Shown here in pieces: positions 26,601 through 35,285 of a stretch of DNA of 64,000 nucleotides; position 1 is the stretch's first letter, and the number at the start of each line of letters is the position of its first letter. The DNA comes from Lachnospiraceae bacterium (GTDB taxonomy: Bacteria; Bacillota; Clostridia; Lachnospirales; Lachnospiraceae), in assembly GCA_022792335.1 (NCBI GenBank), contig JAAWAV010000060.1, positions 1-64,000 on the forward strand, read 5' to 3'. The notes below the pieces were generated by a model, which was not told the origin of the DNA, searched no databases, and saw nothing but the letters and a program-made list of their open reading frames with translations. Position numbers and translations under genes: made by a program.

Positions 26601-29600
26601 TCAGGCGCTTTGTCCTGTCAACACCTTACCAAGAGTCTCAAACAGATTTTCCACATCAATCGGCTTTGCGATATGGCCGTTCATCCCACAGGCCAGCGCC
26701 GCCTGTTTATCCTCCTCGAAGGCATTGGCCGTCATCGCCAGAATCGGTACACAAGCCAAATCTTTGTTTTCAAAATTCCGGATGGTCTTAGCCGCTTCAT
26801 GCCCATTCATCACAGGCATCTGGACATCCATCAACACAAGCTGATAGTATCCCGGCTCCGAACCTTTCAGCATGTCAACAGCCGCCTGCCCGTTTCCTGC
26901 AACCTCCACAGAAAAACCTGCATCTGTCAAAATCTCCGTCGCAATTTCCTGATTCAGTTCATTATCCTCAGCCAAGAGAATCCGTCCTGTCTGAAATTTC
27001 ACAGTTTCGTCCCCTGACTTTTCTTCCCCTTCTTCGTCTGACCGGACAACGGAATACAGACATTCTCGAAGCTCTGACATAAACAGAGGTTTACTACAAA
27101 ATGCGGTAACGCCTGCTTCCCTTGCCTCCTCCTCAATATCCGACCAGTCGTAAGCCGTCAAAACAATTACCGGTACATCCTCTTTCAACTCTTTTCGGAT
27201 TCTCCTGGTCACCTCAATTCCGTTCATATCCGGTAGGAACCAGTCAATGATATAGACTCCATATTCATCTCCCCGCATGATGGACTGGCGGGTACGCAAA
27301 ATTGCTTCCTTCCCGGATAAGGTCCACTCTGCCCGCAGGCCAATCTGACCAAGCATGTAGGATACGCTGTCACAGGTATTGAAATCATCGTCTACCACCA
27401 AAGCTCTGCAGTTTTTAAGCTCCGGAATATCTCTTGTTTTCTCTTCCGAAGAATCTATACGGAAGGTAAAAGAAACTAAAAATTCTGTCCCTACGCCCTC
27501 TTCGCTTTTCACGGAAATGGATCCGTTCATCATATCTACAATATTCTTTGTAATCGCCATTCCGAGACCTGTTCCCTGAATCCCGCTGATGGTGGTATTT
27601 TTCTCCCGCTCAAAGGGTTCAAAAATATGAGCAATAAATTCCTCACTCATGCCAACGCCCGTATCCCGGACATGAAACTCATAGTTGGCATAGCCGGCCG
27701 GCGCCCCGGCCTTTTCGACAATCCGCATCGTAATAATGCCGCCCATCCCCGTATATTTGATGGCATTCCCAAGCAGATTTAAAAGCACCTGATTGAGGCG
27801 AAGCTTATCACAATAAATCTTCTCATCAAAGACATCCACCGCATCAATATAAAATTCTAATTGTTTTGCATGGACATCGGCCTGTACAATATTGCGCAGC
27901 CCATGAAGAATATCCGGCAGACAACAGGGCTTTTCTTCCAGATGCATCTTTCCACTTTCAATTCGGCTCATATCCAGCACGTCATTGATGAGACTGAGCA
28001 AATGATTTCCGGAAGTCATAATCTTTTTCAGATATTCTTTTACCTGTTCCTGGCGATCACTATGAGTCAGCGCCAAAGCCGTAAAACCGACAATCGCATT
28101 CATGGGCGTACGGATGTCGTGAGACATATTGGACAGAAAGGTGCTTTTTGCCCTGTTTGCCCGATTGGCCTGCATAAGCGCGCTCTCCAGCAAACTCTTT
28201 TGCTCCATCTCGTTCCGAATCTCTTCGTCCACACTTCGGAATCCCAGAACAACGCCATGGCCGTCCTCCCACGCTCCTGCGCGTACTACTTTTATCTGAA
28301 AATATCTCTCATTCCCGTTTTTGACTGTACGATAATTCCTATAACACTGTTTCTCTTCTGATAACTCTTTCTTGAGACGTTCTCTACAGACCAGTTGCAA
28401 AAACTCCTCCCGGTCCTCCTCATGGACAAACTCCTCTATGTAACGCTTAATCCTGTCATCCAGAAAAAGATCTCCTTCAAAAATCTCTTCCAGAATCGGA
28501 TCTCCGTTTTCTTCATGCCGGATTCGGTGTCCCATTCCTGTATCCAAATCGAAGAAACAGACCAGTGTATAATCGATACTCAGCGCATGAACCAGCTCCA
28601 TCTGGCGTCTCTCATGCTCCTTCTCCTGCTGTTTCTGAGCGGTACAGTCCAAAAGGAAACGCTGGTAAAAGAGTTCCCCGTTCTCTTCCAAAAGCTTCAC
28701 ATTCCCCATAACGTGCAAAATATCCCCGTTCTTATGTCGAACGCGGTACTCTACGCTGATACTGTCTCCCTCTGTTTTTAACTCTGTAATGGAATTTCGA
28801 AGCGCTTCTTTGTCCTCTGCCAGAACGGAATTGGCTACCATATTAAATCCGTCTGCGGTCAGTTCCTCCTCAGATTCATAATCCAGAATTTTAAGAGCCG
28901 CCCGGTTGACACTCAAAATACGGGAACCATCTAGGCTGTGACACATCACGCCGCAATCCATGGTCGTAAAAATGGTTTCCAGCGTATGGTTCTTTTGCAT
29001 AATTTCCTGTTCGTAAGCCCGCTCCTGAGTCACATCAATCGCTACGCCTACCGTACCCATCACGCTTCCGTCCAGGTCATAAAGCGGAGATTTGTAAGTG
29101 GTCAGAAGTTTGGCACCGTCTCCTGTCTGGACGCATTCCTCCGACACGCAGGTTTCCCGTTTCGTCATGACCACCCGCTCTGACTCAATACAGGCCGGAT
29201 CGTCCTCTTCCACATCCCAGATGTAGGCATGCCCCTGCCCTTCCACCTGTTTCTTAGTCTTTCTTACTGTTTTGCAGAAGCTGTCATTGACTTTCTCATG
29301 GATCCCATCCTTGTCTTTGTACCAGACAAGATTGGGGATATTATTGATAGTCGCTTCCAGATAATGGCTGGTCTGCCAGGAATCTTTTCTCTCTTTGCAG
29401 AGCTTCTGCCACCGGAAAAACCGAAACCGAACTTCCTCATCCGTCATGGGAAGCTTCCATATATCTGAGATTTCCGCTAAAATATTTCCCGTCTTTCCCT
29501 GGTCGTTCGCCAGGATTTCTCTCCTGCTTCCATCTGCAAACAGAATCAGCTCTGCCTCGCTTGGCTTTCCAAAAGCCAGTGCCAGAAGCTTTTCCGAGAT

Positions 29601-29777
29601 AGCTGTTTCCTCTAGATTTGCGAAAATCACATCGGCCCTGGCTGTCATCGCCGTTTCCGGATCTTCGCTCTCTGAAAACTCGTGAGTAAATGCCGGAAAC
29701 GGAGACATCTCCTTTATCACTTCAAATGCCCTGCAGGGCTTTCCTACAAAATAGAAATGCATATGGCAATGATACAT
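26601..29777 (-). CDS. Hybrid sensor histidine kinase / response regulator with PAS domains
   Basis: The 1058-residue cytoplasmic protein starts at the ATG at 29777 behind GGAGGAAAGAGGA. In order it has an unassigned N-terminal region (about 1-135), two or three PAS domains (about 140-560), HisKA with the phosphorylated histidine in SNMSHDIRTP, HATPase with NLLGNAIKYTG and GTGLGMAITKN, a first receiver (VVDDDFNTCDS, aspartate in IIDWFLPDMNG) and a second receiver (LAEDNELNQ, aspartate in VLMDVQMPVMNG). No membrane segment or output domain is seen, so the signal is internal and the partner unknown. It has its own near-consensus promoter. Confidence 0.92.
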   Translation of the reverse strand: MYHCHMHFYFVGKPCRAFEVIKEMSPFPAFTHEFSESEDPETAMTARADVIFANLEETAISEKLLALAFGKPSEAELILFADGSRREILANDQGKTGNILAEISDIWKLPMTDEEVRFRFFRWQKLCKERKDSWQTSHYLEATINNIPNLVWYKDKDGIHEKVNDSFCKTVRKTKKQVEGQGHAYIWDVEEDDPACIESERVVMTKRETCVSEECVQTGDGAKLLTTYKSPLYDLDGSVMGTVGVAIDVTQERAYEQEIMQKNHTLETIFTTMDCGVMCHSLDGSRILSVNRAALKILDYESEEELTADGFNMVANSVLAEDKEALRNSITELKTEGDSISVEYRVRHKNGDILHVMGNVKLLEENGELFYQRFLLDCTAQKQQEKEHERRQMELVHALSIDYTLVCFFDLDTGMGHRIRHEENGDPILEEIFEGDLFLDDRIKRYIEEFVHEEDREEFLQLVCRERLKKELSEEKQCYRNYRTVKNGNERYFQIKVVRAGAWEDGHGVVLGFRSVDEEIRNEMEQKSLLESALMQANRANRAKSTFLSNMSHDIRTPMNAIVGFTALALTHSDRQEQVKEYLKKIMTSGNHLLSLINDVLDMSRIESGKMHLEEKPCCLPDILHGLRNIVQADVHAKQLEFYIDAVDVFDEKIYCDKLRLNQVLLNLLGNAIKYTGMGGIITMRIVEKAGAPAGYANYEFHVRDTGVGMSEEFIAHIFEPFEREKNTTISGIQGTGLGMAITKNIVDMMNGSISVKSEEGVGTEFLVSFTFRIDSSEEKTRDIPELKNCRALVVDDDFNTCDSVSYMLGQIGLRAEWTLSGKEAILRTRQSIMRGDEYGVYIIDWFLPDMNGIEVTRRIRKELKEDVPVIVLTAYDWSDIEEEAREAGVTAFCSKPLFMSELRECLYSVVRSDEEGEEKSGDETVKFQTGRILLAEDNELNQEIATEILTDAGFSVEVAGNGQAAVDMLKGSEPGYYQLVLMDVQMPVMNGHEAAKTIRNFENKDLACVPILAMTANAFEEDKQAALACGMNGHIAKPIDVENLFETLGKVLTGQSA

Positions 29778-29817
29778 TCCTCTTTCCTCCCATGCATTGT
29801 GGATGATTCTATATGTT

Positions 29818-29846
29818 ATTTTAGCAATCATGTGGAGTGATGTCAA
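29818..29846 (-). promoter_or_regulatory. Sigma-A promoter of the hybrid sensor kinase gene
   Basis: On the minus strand a perfect -35 box TTGACA (29841-29846), a 17-base spacer and TAAAAT (29818-29823) form a strong vegetative promoter about 40 bases upstream of the kinase ATG. The -35 box is twelve bases past the stop of the upstream dehydrogenase gene. Confidence 0.75.
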
Positions 29847-29858
29847 TGAAAGAATCTA

Positions 29859-30917
29859 TCATAATGTAAGCATTACCTTTAAATAATCCTCTTTTTTATC
29901 CCGCATGATATGTAACCCCTCCTCCAGACAGGAAAAAGAAAACGAATGGGAAAGTAACCACTCCGGATGAATCCGCCCCTCTGACAATTTTTTTAGTACA
30001 TAATGCCAGTCGTCAGAAGCCTCCTTTGTAAAGGAAGAATTCCACGTCCCACAAATGTTCAGTTGATTGCGAAGGATTCTCCAGTAGGTTTCCCGTTCCA
30101 AAATTCTCTTTGATGTAGGGTTTCCCACAAGAACCACCTGGCCCAAAGGCCCGGCTGCCGCAATTGCCTGTACATATGTTTCGTTGCGCCCAGTACATTC
30201 AAAGATGAGATCCACGCCACGTCCCTTTGTACGCTCCAGCAGCCAGGCTACTGCATCTCCTTCTCCTGCATCCAGATACTCTTCCCCCCTAATTCCAAAA
30301 CGAAGAGCAGTCTTTTTCTGTAACGCTTTGTTTCCTACCGCATAGACTGTCTCATAACCGGCTTCTTTTAAAAACATGACAAGCAACATTCCAATCGTTC
30401 CAAGTCCAATTACAGCCGCCCGTTTTTGAGAACTGCTGTCGCCTTTGTTTCTACTCTGTCGCATCGCATGAACGGCAACTGCCATCGGCTCCATCATCGC
30501 TGCAGTGACGTCTTCCACACTATCCGGCAACTGGATAAGGTTCCATTCCGGTACAGCCACATATTCTGCAAACCCGCCGTTGCACCGGGAGCCTAAATAA
30601 TTATAATTGCCGCAAAGCTCATAATGCTTCTGGCGACACATCAAGCACCTTCTACAGGGAATCAGAGGAAAAACTCCGACTCGTTTTCCTTCCCATCCCC
30701 TGTCCACGCCTGCTCCCACTTCCTCTACCTTCCCAGTAAATTCATGTCCTAAAGTCAAAGGAAGTCTGTGCGCGCCATCCCGGTAAATACGTGGAATATC
30801 GGAACCACAGATACTGGCCGCCGCCACTTTCACCAATACTTCTCCGGCCTTCACAGAAGGTCGTTTTATTTCTTCCAGCCGAATATCTCCAATTCCATAA
30901 AGTGTCCACGCTTTCAT
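29859..30917 (-). CDS. Zinc-dependent medium-chain alcohol dehydrogenase, probable alditol-phosphate dehydrogenase
   Basis: The 352-residue MDR-family enzyme has the catalytic zinc ligands in ASICGSDIPR and GHEFTG, the structural zinc cysteines in C-x2-C-x2-C-x7-C (text CRRCLMCRQKHYELC), and a Rossmann region with GLGTIG. It resembles galactitol-1-phosphate and ribitol-5-phosphate (TarJ-like) dehydrogenases. Beside a TarI/IspD-like cytidylyltransferase and a pentulose-phosphate epimerase, it most plausibly reduces a ketopentose 5-phosphate to a pentitol phosphate. The ATG at 30917 has GAGGAG upstream; the longer frame has none. Confidence 0.82.
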   Translation of the reverse strand: MKAWTLYGIGDIRLEEIKRPSVKAGEVLVKVAAASICGSDIPRIYRDGAHRLPLTLGHEFTGKVEEVGAGVDRGWEGKRVGVFPLIPCRRCLMCRQKHYELCGNYNYLGSRCNGGFAEYVAVPEWNLIQLPDSVEDVTAAMMEPMAVAVHAMRQSRNKGDSSSQKRAAVIGLGTIGMLLVMFLKEAGYETVYAVGNKALQKKTALRFGIRGEEYLDAGEGDAVAWLLERTKGRGVDLIFECTGRNETYVQAIAAAGPLGQVVLVGNPTSKRILERETYWRILRNQLNICGTWNSSFTKEASDDWHYVLKKLSEGRIHPEWLLSHSFSFSCLEEGLHIMRDKKEDYLKVMLTL

Positions 30918-30974
30918 CTGATACTCCTCACTCTGGCTTCTTCTTCCTCTGAAACTCCCAGCGCTCAACCTCAA

Positions 30975-31694
30975 TCATTCCTGTTCTTTATCGGAAGTCC
31001 TTAAATCTTCGATCATGTTCCAAAACCGCTTTAAATCTGCCTTTGTTGTTATTTTAAAATTCTCTTCGTCGCCGGGAATGATAGCGATATCCATTCCGGC
31101 CATCACCGCCGGCTCTGTCGAACCGTGAATTTCCAGAATCTGTTCTGGCAAAAGCCGCTGGTTCGCTTCATAATAAGCCCCAAGCTGAAACACTTCCGGC
31201 GCCTGCCCTGCATAAACCTCTCTCCGGTTTAACAATGCTGCAACTGTCCTTTTATCCCGACTCAGATAAACCGTATCCTTCATGGGCAAAACAGGAATCA
31301 CTCCGTCATGTCCTGCTACTTCCCGGAAGCATTGCGTAATCAGACGTTCAGAAAGCATCGGTCTCGCAGCGTCATGAATCAATACATAATCAGATTCTTC
31401 TGCATAACTCATCAGATCACAGAGCCCCTGGTAAATGGAAAGCTGGCGATTTTTTCCAGGTCCGGAAAACCCCCGAAATTTTTCTCTTCCGCCAAACTCC
31501 TCCATCCATTTTAAAATCTGTGGTTGCCATTTGGGTTCTGCTACTATCTGAATTGCATCAATCTCCGGATGGACAGACAGGCTTTCCAGGCAATAGAAAA
31601 GAATCGGTTTTCCTCCTGCTTCTATGTACTGCTTTGGAAGTTCTCTTCCCATCCGCATTCCCGTCCCGCCGGATAAAATAAGCGCAATATTCAC
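30975..31694 (-). CDS. IspD/TarI-family cytidylyltransferase
   Basis: The 239-residue nucleotidyltransferase has the signature LSGGTGMRMGRELPKQYIE (glycine-rich CTP loop followed by PKQ), GKNRQLSIYQGL and VLIHDAARPM. The family includes IspD (methylerythritol phosphate) and TarI/Bcs1 (ribitol 5-phosphate). The neighbouring dehydrogenase and epimerase favour a TarI-like role, making a CDP-alditol for a surface polymer. The start is GTG at 31694 with GGGAG upstream. Confidence 0.85.
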   Translation of the reverse strand: MNIALILSGGTGMRMGRELPKQYIEAGGKPILFYCLESLSVHPEIDAIQIVAEPKWQPQILKWMEEFGGREKFRGFSGPGKNRQLSIYQGLCDLMSYAEESDYVLIHDAARPMLSERLITQCFREVAGHDGVIPVLPMKDTVYLSRDKRTVAALLNRREVYAGQAPEVFQLGAYYEANQRLLPEQILEIHGSTEPAVMAGMDIAIIPGDEENFKITTKADLKRFWNMIEDLRTSDKEQE

Positions 31695-31756
31695 ACATTC
31701 TCCCTCGACTTTCTTTGCCTCTTAAGGTATTTTTACAGCACAGTTTCCTCTGTCTC

Positions 31757-32419
31757 TTAAAATTTCAATGCCCGGATATCCTGGATGGTCTCTCCGTAAG
31801 GCCTGTCCTTGCCAAAGAGAAGCGTTGTGCCAAGAACAAATCCTTTCACTCCTTTCGGAGCAAATTCCAGGATTTTCTCCGCGCTGCAGGCCCCGTCCCA
31901 GTAAATCTCAAAATCCATATCCTCTGTCAGCGAAAGCAGTCTGGTAATTTTCTTTCCCACATAGGGCAGGTACATCTGCCCTGCATTCCCCGGATTGACT
32001 GACATCACCAGCACTTTTTTCACAATACGAAGCATCTCCATCACGGTCTCCACTGAGGTCCCCGGATTGACAGCAATTCCCGGAACCATCCCCGCGTTGA
32101 TAATACTTTGCAACGTTGTAGAGGGATGGTACTCTGCTTCCGGGTGAATATAAACCGTATCCCCTTTTCGCAGATTGCTTAAAAACAGGCCGATTCGGTT
32201 GTTGGGATGTTCAATCATCAAATGCACGTCCAGCGGTTTTGTGGAAACTGCCGCAATATATCTCATATCATTCAGAGACATGGCAAAATTTGGCACATAC
32301 CGCCCGTCCATAATATCAATATGAAAGGAATCAATTCCACCATCCGTCAGATTTTTTACCTCTTTTTCCAGATTCCCATAATCTGCACACATCATGGAAG
32401 CCGTCAACTCAAAGTTCAT
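31757..32419 (-). CDS. Ribulose-phosphate 3-epimerase family protein
   Basis: The 220-residue TIM barrel starts at the ATG at 32419 behind AAAGGAATAAG. Family marks are SMMCADYGNLEKEV, FHIDIMDGRYVPNFAM (metal and substrate ligands), DVHLMIEHP and MSVNPGNAGQ. Classical Rpe interconverts ribulose 5-phosphate and xylulose 5-phosphate. The C-terminal part (WDGACSAEKI, GFVLGTTLLFG) departs from housekeeping Rpe, so this may be a dedicated epimerase for the CDP-pentitol pathway rather than the pentose phosphate enzyme. Confidence 0.83.
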   Translation of the reverse strand: MNFELTASMMCADYGNLEKEVKNLTDGGIDSFHIDIMDGRYVPNFAMSLNDMRYIAAVSTKPLDVHLMIEHPNNRIGLFLSNLRKGDTVYIHPEAEYHPSTTLQSIINAGMVPGIAVNPGTSVETVMEMLRIVKKVLVMSVNPGNAGQMYLPYVGKKITRLLSLTEDMDFEIYWDGACSAEKILEFAPKGVKGFVLGTTLLFGKDRPYGETIQDIRALKF

Positions 32420-32511
32420 ACTTATTCCTTTCTTCTCCATGTTTGTCTGATGCCTCCTAAAAATAGACATGACTCCTAAGGTATCGAAAACATTTTTCCA
32501 TTCAAAACCCA

Positions 32512-32609
32512 TACCGTCGCTTGACAAGGACATACACGGAGTGAAAGTAACGCCGCTGGAGCTGAATTCCCCCTTTTTCGACCGTGTGTGCTCTTGTCAA
32601 GCGACGGTA
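32512..32609. repeat. Dispersed palindromic repeat, copy B, with 17-bp terminal inverted repeats
   Basis: A 98-base element ends in a perfect 17-base inverted repeat: TACCGTCGCTTGACAAG at 32512-32528 and its complement at 32593-32609. Pairing continues imperfectly for about another eleven bases. Bases 32533-32609 repeat 139-216 of the left edge in the same orientation. It lies between the epimerase gene and the first gene of the AT-rich glycan block. No target-site duplication is obvious. The size and ends suggest a MITE or a structured intergenic repeat. Confidence 0.75.
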
Positions 32610-32632
32610 GGATTCCAGCAGCGTTCCAACCT

Positions 32633-33688
32633 CTATGGCAAAAAATTCTTATCCGCATATACCAGTTTATAATTCTCTTTGTTTTTTTCAAAAAACAGGG
32701 AAATCAGCCGCTCCGACAGAAATCCCGGATAACGGTTCTGATAGGAATCCTCCTTTGCTCCTCCATGTTCCGCACAGATAAAAAGAATGGGGAACATCCA
32801 GGAGCATAAGGCATTCAGAACCTTTTTCTTCATAATAAACATATTACAAGGCGAATATAAACCCATCTTGAAAAAACGTCCTGCCTCTTCGTAGTAATCC
32901 GGATGGATTCGCCTCATATAGTCCATCATGTAGTCCCAGTCCGACACGTCATGTCGCTCTTTATAATTCTGTGCCACATTGGGCGCCACATAAAGCGGCG
33001 TGGGAAGAATCACATCCACCTGTTCCTTTCTCATCCTTTGAACCCAATCTTTCGGCAGCAGAAAATGTCTGCGATAATGTTCCAGCCCGACAATTTCTTC
33101 GCTTGCATGTTTCCAAATCCAGTACAGCGCCGTCAGTTCACAAAACTGTCTGTTTCTGTCTGAAATATGTTCTCCCTCATTATCTGCAATTTTACATATC
33201 CGTTCTTCTGTAAGGGCCGCCCCCACCTGAATCTCTTTTTCAAACTCAGACAACTGATATTCGGCCTGCAGAGGTTTATCGAACACAGATTTTACAACAT
33301 AGATACCGACAGAAGGTGAAAGGGATTCCAGCTTACGAAATATCCGGCCTCTTTCAGAAAAATCACGCCTTAGATACTGATTTCTTAACCTCATATCCAG
33401 ATCGGGAGTCACTGGAATTATGTTCCTCATACCAAGTTTTTGCAGTCTTTCTGTTATTTCAAGATGATAGATTCCTCTGGTTCCGAGATAAACCGGATAT
33501 TCTGGGTTCAGTTTCACCATTTCACTCAGAAAAATCACTGGTACTCCGTCAATTGTCTCCGGATTGTTTTCTGCATTATTATATAAGTAAGCTTGAATCT
33601 GTATATCCGGATTCAGGTATTGAAGATAAGTAGCCAGTGTGCGCGCACGGGAGTGCGCGCCGAAGATATAAATATTCTTATTCATCAT
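32633..33688 (-). CDS. DUF4422 glycosyltransferase-like protein with N-terminal Rossmann-like module
   Basis: Residues 1 to about 105 form a small Rossmann-like module (YIFGAHSRARTLA, then YLGTRG). The rest is a DUF4422 domain, recognised by IQVGAALTEERI, NRQFCELTALYWIWKH, VGLEHYRRHF and DVILPTPLYVAPN. DUF4422 proteins occur in capsule and O-antigen loci and are believed to be glycosyltransferases. A second DUF4422 protein with the same layout is at 42951-44057. The start overlaps the WbsX gene by four bases, and the stop is 24 bases from repeat copy B. Confidence 0.85.
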   Translation of the reverse strand: MMNKNIYIFGAHSRARTLATYLQYLNPDIQIQAYLYNNAENNPETIDGVPVIFLSEMVKLNPEYPVYLGTRGIYHLEITERLQKLGMRNIIPVTPDLDMRLRNQYLRRDFSERGRIFRKLESLSPSVGIYVVKSVFDKPLQAEYQLSEFEKEIQVGAALTEERICKIADNEGEHISDRNRQFCELTALYWIWKHASEEIVGLEHYRRHFLLPKDWVQRMRKEQVDVILPTPLYVAPNVAQNYKERHDVSDWDYMMDYMRRIHPDYYEEAGRFFKMGLYSPCNMFIMKKKVLNALCSWMFPILFICAEHGGAKEDSYQNRYPGFLSERLISLFFEKNKENYKLVYADKNFLP

Positions 33689-34785
33689 CTTTTCCTTATT
33701 CCTCTATGATATATCGCTTTCATACAAGCTTTAACTTCTGCTAAATATAAATAGCCATATCGAGTATCTGGCTCTAAATAATTTCCTTCCCCCCACTCAT
33801 TCCAGGCATTTATAAAAATATAATTATTCCCTTCTTCTAAACTTTTTTGAACTGTATTTTTTAAATATTTCCCAAACTTTTTCGGAGTAGCTCCCCTGGT
33901 TACAACTGCTCTAAAACTACGTCTAGGAGAATCATCGTAATCAATAAAAACCGTACGAAATTGGTTCTTTTCATGTGGAGTTTTCAACATTGTCCTGTTA
34001 ATCGTATCATACTGAATGCTTTTAACTACAAATCTATTCAAAATTTGCTTTCCCCATCTTGGAAAACTTATTTCAGATCCTTCCTGTAGTTTTTCCGATT
34101 TTGTCCTATTTGGCTCAAAATCAACGGAACCATTTACCCATCTACTTTTTGATACATGTTCCCGACATACGTTCATAGAAACAACAAAGAGCCCCGAATA
34201 TCCATCTTCTTTTGCTCTGAGGTCCCAATACTGAATCATATCATTGAAATATGGAATGTTCCTCAGCCTATATATTAACAGTACTGGTCGACCGTTCTCT
34301 TTTATATACCGCTTATCTCGGAAAAAAGGCTGGAAATAATCGTAATGTTTTTCCCATTCTTCTTTCTTTCCATAGGTCTGAGGAATCAAAATCTCCTTGT
34401 TACCTCCTGCCCCATGCCATGTTTTCGTCCATGGTTCGTTTGCCCAGGCAAAACAGTAGTGAAAATTTATATGTTTTTTTCTCAATAAATTTTTAACTGG
34501 TTTCTCTAACACAAGTCTTCCGTTAAACCAATAATGATAAAAACAAAACCCATAAATACCTGCTCTTTTGGCAAGGTCCACCTGCCATTCCATCGTACTA
34601 CTATCTAATAAATTATAGTAGTTTTCATGTAACGGTACCCTCGGTTGTCTGTGCCCCCAATACAAAGGAACCGACTTTGATACATTCGTCCATTCTGTAA
34701 ACCCATTTCCCCACGCATCATTATTCTCTGGTATTTCATGAAATTGCGGCAGATAAAATGAAATCAGTTTCATATTCTCAGACAC
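33685..34785 (-). CDS. WbsX-like glycosyltransferase / GH99-like protein
   Basis: The 366-residue protein matches the WbsX family (Glyco_tran_WbsX, related to GH99 TIM barrels): ISFYLPQFHEIPENNDAWG at the start, FTEWTNV, AGIYGFCFYHYWF and the C-terminal NAWNEWGEGNYLEPD. Members are found in polysaccharide loci, and whether they transfer or hydrolyse sugars is unsettled. No signal peptide is seen, so it acts in the cytoplasm. It overlaps the upstream gene by eight bases. Confidence 0.88.
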   Translation of the reverse strand: MSENMKLISFYLPQFHEIPENNDAWGNGFTEWTNVSKSVPLYWGHRQPRVPLHENYYNLLDSSTMEWQVDLAKRAGIYGFCFYHYWFNGRLVLEKPVKNLLRKKHINFHYCFAWANEPWTKTWHGAGGNKEILIPQTYGKKEEWEKHYDYFQPFFRDKRYIKENGRPVLLIYRLRNIPYFNDMIQYWDLRAKEDGYSGLFVVSMNVCREHVSKSRWVNGSVDFEPNRTKSEKLQEGSEISFPRWGKQILNRFVVKSIQYDTINRTMLKTPHEKNQFRTVFIDYDDSPRRSFRAVVTRGATPKKFGKYLKNTVQKSLEEGNNYIFINAWNEWGEGNYLEPDTRYGYLYLAEVKACMKAIYHRGIRKR

Positions 34786-35263
34786 TCCATATCACTTCTT
34801 CTATTGAAATTATTGGACATTCTACTTTGTTCTTTAATTTTTCTCTGATCGCTTCTAATGCATAATATGGCGTTACTACAATTGCATCAGCATCTGGTAA
34901 TTTAGCCATTTGTGGAGAATATACATCGGAAATTCTTGAAATAGAGCATCCTGCGTCCCTATCAATGCCATATATAACACTTATTCCACTTCCTTCCAAT
35001 TCCTCCATCAACCGATTCGCCAATTCTGCCATTCCATAAATGGCAATCCGTTTATATCCCAAATCTCTAAAATAGGTCGCCAACGATTTATTCTCATGCT
35101 TCAATTCCAGCCAATGATTCAATAATTGACAATTGTCTGACAACTTATCATTCACTGATTTCAAAGCGGCAATTTCCCTTCCGTTTTTTTTATATTTCCA
35201 GCGATATCCTATTGCCATTATACTAGCTGTCATCAAACATAACATCGACTTTCGCTTTCCCAT
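34778..35263 (-). CDS. Small membrane-anchored protein carrying a lone Rossmann-like module
   Basis: The 161-residue protein of unknown function starts with a short hydrophobic segment (about 7-20), then a charged, probably helical/coiled region (25-65). It ends in the same Rossmann-like module seen on neighbouring enzymes (RIAIYGMAELANRL near 70, then YGIDRD, then AIVVTPYYA). It is the only protein in the block where the module has no attached enzyme. It may be an anchor or scaffold for the others, which is inference only. AGGGACGGGAG precedes the ATG. Confidence 0.7.
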   Translation of the reverse strand: MGKRKSMLCLMTASIMAIGYRWKYKKNGREIAALKSVNDKLSDNCQLLNHWLELKHENKSLATYFRDLGYKRIAIYGMAELANRLMEELEGSGISVIYGIDRDAGCSISRISDVYSPQMAKLPDADAIVVTPYYALEAIREKLKNKVECPIISIEEVIWSV

Positions 35264-35285
35264 TCTTTTCTCCCGTCCCTTTTTA

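Noticed and set aside
139-32609. The two direct repeat copies as borders of a composite transposon
   Set aside because: The interval holds essential genes (polA, dnaG, rpoD), so it cannot be a mobile unit bounded by these repeats.
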